From: Actinomycetota bacterium
GTDB lineage: Bacteria > Actinomycetota > Thermoleophilia > Gaiellales > F1-60-MAGs149
Direction: 5' to 3'
Length of the DNA stretch: 56,974 nucleotides
NCBI GenBank assembly: GCA_016870485.1
Contig: VGBM01000010.1
Span: 1-56,974 of the forward strand
The position numbers and the translations under genes were made by a program. Under the pieces are notes generated by a model that was not told the origin of the DNA, ran no database searches, and saw only the letters and a list, made by a program, of their open reading frames with translations. The number at the start of each line of letters is the position of its first letter. The stretch's first letter is position 1. Positions 50,720 to 56,974 of the stretch are shown in pieces.

Positions 50720-51537
50720 AGCTGGAACTCCCCGCGCGCGACGACCGCGCACTGGCCGCCGACCACGGGCGGCTGGCCCGGGGCGAGGTCGACCTCGATG
50801 CGGGACGGGCGCAGCATCTCGACGCCCTGCACCATCGTGATCCGGCCCGGCCCGACGACGCCGCTCGCCAGGAGGTGCGCGCCGAGCGCGCCGGCGGCCG
50901 AGCCCGTGGCGGGATCCTCGTTGATGCCGTCGAGCGGCGAGAACATCCGCGTCCTCAGCTCGTCGCCCGCGGGCGGGGCCCACAGGTAGACGGTCTCCAC
51001 GTCGTAGGCGGCCAGGGCCCGCAGGTCGGGGCGCGCACCGGACACGTCGGCGACGGGGCAGAGCAGGTGGGAGATCCCGTTGGCGGCACGCACCGGCGCG
51101 CCGACGAGCGGCACGCCGAGGGCGTCGGCGAGGGCGTCCGCGTCGACGTCGGCCGGGCCGATCAGGGGCTCGGGCTGCGTCATCCGCGCGCCTACCAGCG
51201 TGCCGCCGTCGCGCTCGATCGCCACGGGGATCAGGCCCATGCCCGTCTCGAAGCCGATCGTGTGGATCGGCGTGGCCCGCGCCACGACCCAGGCCGAGCC
51301 CAGCACGGGGTGCCCGGCGAACGGGATCTCCGCGGCCGGCGTGAAGATCCTGAGGCGCGCGGTGCCGCCCTCCCTCGCGCGCTGTAGGAACGTCGTCTCG
51401 GACAGGTTCGTCTCGCGCGCAAGGGCCTGCATGACGTCGTCGGAGAGCCCGTCGCCGCCCGTGAAGACGGCCAGCGGGTTGCCCTCGAGCGGCGTCGCGG
51501 TGAAGACGTCGACGATCGTGTAGCGGAGGCTGCGCAC
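50716..51537 (-). CDS. PhzF-family isomerase/epimerase-like protein
   Basis: The 273-aa protein has the two-domain diaminopimelate-epimerase-like fold: VFTATPLEGNPLAVF, catalytic Glu47 in ETNLSETTF, FAGHPVLGSAWV and the C-terminal NEDPATGSAAGALGAHL. PhzF isomerises a phenazine precursor, but most family members have other or unknown roles, and no phenazine genes are here. GTG 51537 lies 6 nt from TACCCT. It is co-translated with the thioesterase. Confidence 0.9.
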   Translation of the reverse strand: MRSLRYTIVDVFTATPLEGNPLAVFTGGDGLSDDVMQALARETNLSETTFLQRAREGGTARLRIFTPAAEIPFAGHPVLGSAWVVARATPIHTIGFETGMGLIPVAIERDGGTLVGARMTQPEPLIGPADVDADALADALGVPLVGAPVRAANGISHLLCPVADVSGARPDLRALAAYDVETVYLWAPPAGDELRTRMFSPLDGINEDPATGSAAGALGAHLLASGVVGPGRITMVQGVEMLRPSRIEVDLAPGQPPVVGGQCAVVARGEFQL

Positions 51538-51543
51538 GGAGGG

Positions 51544-51549
51544 AGGGTA
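51544..51549 (-). promoter_or_regulatory. -10 box (TACCCT) of phzF
   Basis: TACCCT on the minus strand lies 6 nt from the GTG at 51537 and supports that start. Confidence 0.5.
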
Positions 51550-51616
51550 GCCGGGGCGGTGGCGCGGATCACCGAAACCACCGGATGGCTGTACGCGGCA
51601 CACGTTCGAGGCCGGA

Positions 51617-51632
51617 TTTCACACGTGTGAAA
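51617..51632. promoter_or_regulatory. 16-bp perfect palindrome, likely operator
   Basis: TTTCACACGTGTGAAA is fully self-complementary and stands out as AT-rich in a GC-rich gap. It lies 31 bp before the ATG of the giant surface protein and 67 bp from the divergent phzF promoter. This is what a dimeric regulator site would look like; no regulator gene is in the window. Confidence 0.55.
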
Positions 51633-51663
51633 ACGAATATCGGTACCCTTTTTCGGGCAGCAC

Positions 51664-54600
51664 ATGCGTGCAAATCCAGCATCTCTCGACGCGCTCCCCC
51701 AGAGCCGTCTAGCCGCCGCATGCCGCGGGGCCCGCTCCGCGCTGCTCGCGCTGGGGCTCGTCGGCCTGCTCGCGGCGGCGCCGCAGGCCGCCCGCGCGGG
51801 CAACTCGGTCGATCTCGCGCCCGACTTCAACGGGTCGACGCACAGGGCCTACGCGACGGATAACGCGAGTCTGCGGCTGGGCCAGAACCTGACCATCGAG
51901 GCGTGGGTGCGTCCGACGGGCACCTGCGCGAGCGTGCCCTGCAACGTGATCATCCGCGAGTACGGCTACTCGATCTATGCCCTTGGGGGCAAGTGGTGGT
52001 ACCGCGCCAAGACGTCGGCGGCCGCGGCGTGGAGCAATGTCGACACCGGGGTGCCGGTGCGCGTCAACGAGTGGGTGCATCTCGCCCTGGTGCGCGAAGA
52101 GACCTCGGGTCAGTCGGGGCCGATCACCGTCTACGTCGACGGCGTCGCGCGCCACGTCAACCCCGGCACGAGCCGGTGGGACACCGCCACAGCGGCGCCG
52201 GTGGGCATCGGCGGGTATGTCGGCGTCTCGACGCCGGAGAGAGAAGGAGAGACCTATCTGACCGAGCCCTTCCCGGGCCGCATCGACGAGGTGCGCCTGT
52301 GGAACGTGGCGCGCTCCGCGGCGCAGGTCGGGGCCGACATGCACACCTGGGGGCCGGCCAGTGCGAGCGGCCTCGTCGCCTACTGGGACTTCAACGGCGT
52401 CTCCGGCACCACCGTCCCGAATCGCGCCGCGTCGGGGGCGAGCGGCACCGACCTGACCATGGACGGCGAGCGCCCGCCGTCCATGGTCGACGTCAAGGAG
52501 ACCACCCGCAACCCGTCGACCGGCTACACGGTCGTGCGCTTCCCGCGCTCCTACCTGACCGAGGCCGGCGGCTGGATCGCACCGCGCGGCGTGACGAGCG
52601 TCGACTACCTCGTCCTCGGCGGTGGTGGTGGCGGCGGCGCCTGGGTGGGCGGCGGTGGCGGTGGCGGCGGCGTGCTCACCGGCACGAGGTCCGTGACAAC
52701 GACGGCCAACGCGATCACGGTGGGTGCCGGTGGCGTCGGCACGCTGTGGGGGACGGGTTCCACGACGACCGCCGCTCGGGCTGGCACGAACGGCCAGTCA
52801 TCCGCATTCGCCGACGTGACCGTCCTCGGCGGCGGTCGCGGCGGCAGCTACAGCGACTCGACGTCGGCACCGCAGAGCGGCGGCTCGGGCGGCGGCGGCG
52901 GCAACGCGGCCGGGGGTTCGGGCACGGGGTCCGGCGCCACGCTGCAGGGGTACGCCGGCGGCACGGCGTCGGGCTCGTCGCCATACCCAGGCGGCGGCGG
53001 TGGCGGTGCGGGCGGTGCGGGCGGAGCTGGCTCGGGAACGGCGGGCGGAGCCGGCGGAGCCGGTGGGGCCGGCCGCAGCTCGTCGATCACCGGAACGGCC
53101 GTCCTCTACGGCGGTGGCGGCGGTGGCGGCGTGCACGGCCCGGAAGGCACCGCCGGCGCCGGCACGAACGGCGGTGGCAACGGGTCGAAAGCGACCACGA
53201 CGAAGGCCGGCAATGGCACGGCCGGCCTGGGCGGCGGCGGTGGCGGTGGCGGCAACCCCAACTACGTGGTGTCCGAGGGCGGCGACGGCGGCTCCGGGCT
53301 CGTCATCGTGTCCTACGCCCAGACGCTCAACCCGAAGTCCCTCGCGAGCGGCGCGTCGGCCACCGTCACCGCCGGTGCGGCCACCGGCCTCGGCCTCGGC
53401 ACGAGCCGCGTCTCGGGCTACACGACGGAGACCGTCCGGGCGACGCTGAGCACCACGACGGGCACGCTGTCGGCGACCGCGAACGGCACGACGCTGTCCG
53501 GCACCGGCACGGCGACGCTGACGATCACGGGCGCGCAGGACGCGGTCAACGCGGCGATCGGCTCCGCCACCCTCACCGCCACCGCACCGATCCCGACGCA
53601 GGTGACGCTCCAGATCGAGACGGCGCCCACCACGCAGATCGTCGACGGGGTGACGTGGACGCACTCGTCGTCGACGGGGCACTTCTACACCGTGGGGTCG
53701 ACGGCCAGCGGGATGGACTGGCGCACCGCGCGCGGCCTGGCGGAGGGCCTGACGCTCGGCAGCGGCACCGGCTTCCTCGCCTCGATCACCTCGTCGGCCG
53801 AGAACGAGGCCGTGCGGACGCTGCTCGCGGCGAGCGGCGGCGCCGGGTACATCGGCGGTGAGCGCCGGAGCGGCACCCAGGAGTGGCACTGGACCGGACG
53901 CGACACGGCCCGGCAGTTCGGATCGGGGGGCACGGCGGTCTCCGGTCAGTACACGAACTGGGGGTCCGGCGAGCCCTCCGGGTGGGAGGAGATCACCGTG
54001 ATGGCCAACACGACCGGCATCTGGTACGACTGCGATTACACCACCATCCACTGCTACGTCACGCGCTTCGTCGCCGAGGTCGAGCCGCCCGCCAGCCGGT
54101 CCACGCACACGGTCGGATTCCAGCGCTCGGGTGCTGTGGCGGCGCTGCAGGGCGGCACGAACCCGCTCGGCCTCGGCGCGAGCCTGATCGACACGGCCCG
54201 CTTCGGCTCGGAGTCCCTCACCGCCACGCTGACGGCGAGCGCCGGCACGGTCACGGTCACGGCGGGCACCGGCGTCACGGGATCCGGCACGGCGACGGTC
54301 ACGATCACGGGGTCGGTCGCGAACCTCAACACCGCGCTCAACTCCGCCGCGGTGACGCCGTCGGGCACCGGGGCGAGCACCGTCACGCTCAGCTACGCCC
54401 CCACGGCGGCCACGAGCGGCAGCTACGTCTACCGCGACGTGGCGGGCGAGGAGCGCTTCTACATCAAGAACGCGAGCCTGCCCACGAGCACCGGCAACCT
54501 CAACTGGGCGGGCGCCTACAGCGGCGCCCAGACCCGCTACTTCGCGGGGCTGACGGGCTACCTCACGACCACGACCTCGAACGCGGAGCGGGAGTGGGTG

Positions 54601-56974
54601 AAGGCCAACGTCCTCGGCACCGCCGTCTGGATCAACGGGCAGGACAGCACGGCCGAGGGCCAGTGGCTGGTCGACGGGCGCGATGCCTTCGCCGTCGTCG
54701 CCGATGGGCCGTACGCGCTGCCCGGCCTGTACGCGCCGTGGGACAGCGGCCAGCCCGACGCCTCCGGCGATGGACTGGTCGGCAACTACCAGGGCCGTGA
54801 CGTCTGGGATGACATGACCGAGACGGCGACCGCGGCGTACGTGGTCGAGTTCCAGCCGATCACCACGACGTACGCCATCGACGTGACCTCGACGGCGCCG
54901 AGCTTCACGACCGTCCCAGCCACCGATCGCTCGCGGCAGTTCGCGGGGTCACCGGCCGCGGTCGGGGTGCTCGACGCGAGCGCGCTCGACGTGTCCTCGG
55001 CGTTCACGCTCGAGGCGTGGGTGAAGCCGTCCGCCACCTCGGGTGAGGCCGTGATCGCCGCCAAGGAGAACGCCTACGCCCTCGCGGTCCGCAGCGGCGA
55101 CCTCAGCTACGCGCTGCACAACGGCACGGGGTGGTCCTGGGTCTCGACCGGGATCACGATCGCCAACGGCACGTGGACGCACATCGCGTTCGCCAAGAAC
55201 GGCGTCAACGTGGCGGTCCACATCAACGGCAGCGCCACGGCCGCTTACACGAACGCAAGCCAGCCAGCCACGCTCAACGACTCCGCGCTGCCGTTCACCG
55301 TCGGCGCACGCGGCGGCGCCTGCACGACCCTCAGCGGGGTATGCGGGACGGCGTACAGCGGCTTCTTCCCGGGCCTGATCGGCGACGTGCGGCTCTGGGG
55401 CAGCGCGCGCACGGGCGCGCAGATCGCCGGCTCGTACGACAAGCGCCTCGCCGCCGACGTCCTGACCTGGTTCCTGGACGAGGCCAGCGGCTCGGTCGCG
55501 TACAACAGCGCGATGGGCGGCGGGTCGGCCCTCAACGGCACCTACTCGGCGACGACCGCATCGACCGACGTGCCGACGCTCGCGACGCCCACGACGGTCG
55601 CCGGCAACGACTCCGCGACGTACTCCGGGTTCCTGCCCGGGTACGAGGCCGGGGGCGCCGTCACCTTCGCGGTCGGCAGCCAGGGCACCAAGGGCACGGT
55701 GGCGATCACCGCCGCCACGGGCGCCTTCACCTACACCCCGACCGCGGGCACCTCCGGGCTCGACTCGTTCACGTACACGGTCAGCCGCAACGGCGCCACC
55801 TCGAGCCCGCAGACCGTCGGGGTCAGCATCACCGACACGACCCCGCCGACGATGACGATCACGAAGGCGTCCGGAACCGTGGCGGGCGGCGGGACGACGA
55901 CGGTGACGTTCACGTCGAACGAGGCGACGACCGACTTCACCGCGGCCGATGTGACGGCCACGTTCGGCACGCTGATCGGGTTCGCCGGGTCGGGTGCCGT
56001 CTACACGGCGACCTTCACCGGGACGGCGACCGCTCCGGGGACGGCGACGATCAGCGTCGCCGCCGGCGCGTACACCGACGCCGCGGGCAACGCCAACACG
56101 CAGGGCTCGACCACGATCTCCGTGACATCCGCGATCAGCGGCCGCACGTCGTTCCTCGGCAACGGCACGATCGGGACGAGCGGGACGACGTACATCGTGC
56201 AGCGCTTCCTGTCCGGGACCACGGCGTGGACCGTCCCGCAGGGCGTCACCTCGCTCGACTACCTCGTCATCGGCGGTGGCGGTGGCGGCGGCTCCCGCCA
56301 CGCCGGCGGCGGCGGCGCCGGCGGCCTGCGCTCGAGCGTGTCGCCGACGGGTGGCGGCGCGTCCGCGGAGACGGCGCTGACGGTGACGCCCGGACAGAGC
56401 GTGTCGGCCACGGTCGGCGGCGGTGGTGCCGGCGCCGGGGCTAGCGGGGAGGGGGTCTCGGGCAGCCCCTCGACGCTCTCCGGGTCGGGCTTCACGACCG
56501 TCACGGCCACGGGCGGCGGCCGTGGCGCCGGCCACCTCTGGGGGGCCGAGGCCGGCGGCTCCGGCGGCGGGTCGAGCTCAGGCACGGCCAACTACGGCGC
56601 CGGGACGGCCGGTCAGGGGTACCGAGGCGGCCAGGGCATCGGCACGGGCAGCACCCCTCCCGAAGGCTGGGCCGGTGGCGGCGGTGGCGGTGCCGGCGGC
56701 CTCGGACAGGCCGCGTCGAACGTGTCGGGCGGCAACGCGACCGGTGGGGCCGGTGGCGCCGGCGTCCTGAACGCGATCACCGGCTCCAGCACGTGCTACG
56801 CGGGCGGCGGTGGCGGCGGCAACTACGGCACGTCCGCCGGCGCCGTCGGGGCCGGCGGCGGCTGCGGCGGCACGATCGTCGGCGGCAGCGGCAGCGGCCG
56901 GAGCGTCGTGACCGGGGGCTCGGGCGCCTCCAACACCGGCGCGGGCGGCGGCGGCGGCGGCTTCGCCTCCGCGG
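51664..56974 (+). CDS. Giant secreted multidomain surface protein (LamG, C-type lectin, Gly-rich), 3' end outside the window
   Basis: One frame stays open for 1770 codons from ATG 51664 to the edge. Residues 24-45 form a signal peptide (ARA cut, about 45). Then follow a LamG-like jelly roll (about 50-265; LTIEAWVRP, GRIDEVRLWNVARS), a Gly-rich domain (about 286-553; VTSVDYLVLGGGGG), a repeat module (about 556-648), a C-type-lectin-like domain (about 657-809; EWHWTGRD, TNWGSGEPSG), a second repeat module (about 812-914), a second lectin-like domain (about 919-1063), LamG 2 (about 1092-1276; FTLEAWVKP), a cadherin/VCBS-like unit (about 1310-1389), a bacterial Ig-like unit (about 1393-1490; TAADVTATFGTL) and Gly-rich domain 2 (about 1510 on; VTSLDYLVIGGGGG). 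It is probably an adhesin or matrix protein binding glycans. The ribosome binding site is weak. No anchor is seen; it may lie beyond the edge. Confidence 0.85.
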   Translation, partial: MRANPASLDALPQSRLAAACRGARSALLALGLVGLLAAAPQAARAGNSVDLAPDFNGSTHRAYATDNASLRLGQNLTIEAWVRPTGTCASVPCNVIIREYGYSIYALGGKWWYRAKTSAAAAWSNVDTGVPVRVNEWVHLALVREETSGQSGPITVYVDGVARHVNPGTSRWDTATAAPVGIGGYVGVSTPEREGETYLTEPFPGRIDEVRLWNVARSAAQVGADMHTWGPASASGLVAYWDFNGVSGTTVPNRAASGASGTDLTMDGERPPSMVDVKETTRNPSTGYTVVRFPRSYLTEAGGWIAPRGVTSVDYLVLGGGGGGGAWVGGGGGGGGVLTGTRSVTTTANAITVGAGGVGTLWGTGSTTTAARAGTNGQSSAFADVTVLGGGRGGSYSDSTSAPQSGGSGGGGGNAAGGSGTGSGATLQGYAGGTASGSSPYPGGGGGGAGGAGGAGSGTAGGAGGAGGAGRSSSITGTAVLYGGGGGGGVHGPEGTAGAGTNGGGNGSKATTTKAGNGTAGLGGGGGGGGNPNYVVSEGGDGGSGLVIVSYAQTLNPKSLASGASATVTAGAATGLGLGTSRVSGYTTETVRATLSTTTGTLSATANGTTLSGTGTATLTITGAQDAVNAAIGSATLTATAPIPTQVTLQIETAPTTQIVDGVTWTHSSSTGHFYTVGSTASGMDWRTARGLAEGLTLGSGTGFLASITSSAENEAVRTLLAASGGAGYIGGERRSGTQEWHWTGRDTARQFGSGGTAVSGQYTNWGSGEPSGWEEITVMANTTGIWYDCDYTTIHCYVTRFVAEVEPPASRSTHTVGFQRSGAVAALQGGTNPLGLGASLIDTARFGSESLTATLTASAGTVTVTAGTGVTGSGTATVTITGSVANLNTALNSAAVTPSGTGASTVTLSYAPTAATSGSYVYRDVAGEERFYIKNASLPTSTGNLNWAGAYSGAQTRYFAGLTGYLTTTTSNAEREWVKANVLGTAVWINGQDSTAEGQWLVDGRDAFAVVADGPYALPGLYAPWDSGQPDASGDGLVGNYQGRDVWDDMTETATAAYVVEFQPITTTYAIDVTSTAPSFTTVPATDRSRQFAGSPAAVGVLDASALDVSSAFTLEAWVKPSATSGEAVIAAKENAYALAVRSGDLSYALHNGTGWSWVSTGITIANGTWTHIAFAKNGVNVAVHINGSATAAYTNASQPATLNDSALPFTVGARGGACTTLSGVCGTAYSGFFPGLIGDVRLWGSARTGAQIAGSYDKRLAADVLTWFLDEASGSVAYNSAMGGGSALNGTYSATTASTDVPTLATPTTVAGNDSATYSGFLPGYEAGGAVTFAVGSQGTKGTVAITAATGAFTYTPTAGTSGLDSFTYTVSRNGATSSPQTVGVSITDTTPPTMTITKASGTVAGGGTTTVTFTSNEATTDFTAADVTATFGTLIGFAGSGAVYTATFTGTATAPGTATISVAAGAYTDAAGNANTQGSTTISVTSAISGRTSFLGNGTIGTSGTTYIVQRFLSGTTAWTVPQGVTSLDYLVIGGGGGGGSRHAGGGGAGGLRSSVSPTGGGASAETALTVTPGQSVSATVGGGGAGAGASGEGVSGSPSTLSGSGFTTVTATGGGRGAGHLWGAEAGGSGGGSSSGTANYGAGTAGQGYRGGQGIGTGSTPPEGWAGGGGGGAGGLGQAASNVSGGNATGGAGGAGVLNAITGSSTCYAGGGGGGNYGTSAGAVGAGGGCGGTIVGGSGSGRSVVTGGSGASNTGAGGGGGGFASA

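Noticed and set aside
50716..51537. Phenazine biosynthesis
   Set aside because: PhzF-like folds are widespread, and no phzA, B, D, E or G genes are present.
52614..53290. Repeated GGC/GGT runs that look like a tandem repeat or CRISPR-like array
   Set aside because: They are Gly codons in the Gly-rich domain. There are no regular spacers or conserved repeat units.
51903..53861. A 652-codon alternative frame inside the giant surface gene
   Set aside because: It is Arg/His-rich and lacks a signal peptide, while the overlapping frame has a clear domain order and stays open for 1770 codons.

Overview
The window is 57 kb of chromosome, about 73% GC, from a Gram-positive-type actinobacterium. High GC, GTG starts, lipobox and Tat signals, a Holin-X-type protein and dense gene packing would suit the Solirubrobacterales/Thermoleophilia or a relative; that placement is inference. 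About 55 protein genes, one tRNA-Lys(CTT) and several broken genes are visible. No IS element, integrase or CRISPR array was seen.

Layout. 1-6.6 kb: the end of an exported protein, a peptidase C26 glutamine hydrolase, a decayed MMPL transporter, a minus-strand unit (M42 peptidase, cyclophilin lipoprotein, small protein, TerC) and a FabF synthase. 6.6-16.3 kb: a surface-polysaccharide locus with two unrelated undecaprenyl-phosphate sugar transferases, UDP-xylose synthase, a Wzz-like protein, GT4 and GT2 glycosyltransferases, a Wzy/WaaL-like polymerase or ligase, an ATP-grasp enzyme and a KAS III-like enzyme. 16.4-23 kb: housekeeping and unknown genes (VOC dioxygenase, ABC-F ATPase, membrane proteins, MFS transporter). 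23-27.5 kb: a tight operon ccmA-ccmB-ccmC-ccmD-hemC-cobA/hemD that joins cytochrome c maturation to tetrapyrrole synthesis. 27.5-33.8 kb: a histidase-like protein lacking the MIO triad, a PfkB kinase, tatA-tatC-amidohydrolase-TPR protein, and tRNA-Lys. 33.8-44.7 kb: a catabolic region with an Old Yellow Enzyme, sugar epimerase, scrambled SDR/MFS/aminotransferase fragments, a complete PotABCD-type importer between two paralogous class III aminotransferases, and a cysteine-dioxygenase-fold cupin. 44.7-51.5 kb: moaC-mogA, an ABC-2 exporter, a UbiA prenyltransferase, an ECF sigma factor with a membrane partner, a thioesterase and a PhzF protein. 51.7 kb to the end: a very large secreted LamG/C-type-lectin/Gly-rich surface protein that runs off the window.

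Three genome-style features stand out. (1) Most transcription units start with a TAnnnT hexamer only 6-8 nt upstream of the start codon, which implies leaderless mRNAs. Two divergent pairs share the central TA of overlapping -10 boxes. (2) Same-strand neighbours usually overlap by 4 bp (ATGA/GTGA). (3) Six convergent pairs end in abutting or shared palindromic stop codons (TGATCA or CTAG). The strongest novelty candidates are the MIO-less ammonia-lyase homologue, the KAS III/ATP-grasp pair in the polysaccharide operon, the giant surface protein with its 16-bp palindrome, two genes that seem to lack a canonical start codon, and the scrambled stretch at 35-37.2 kb.
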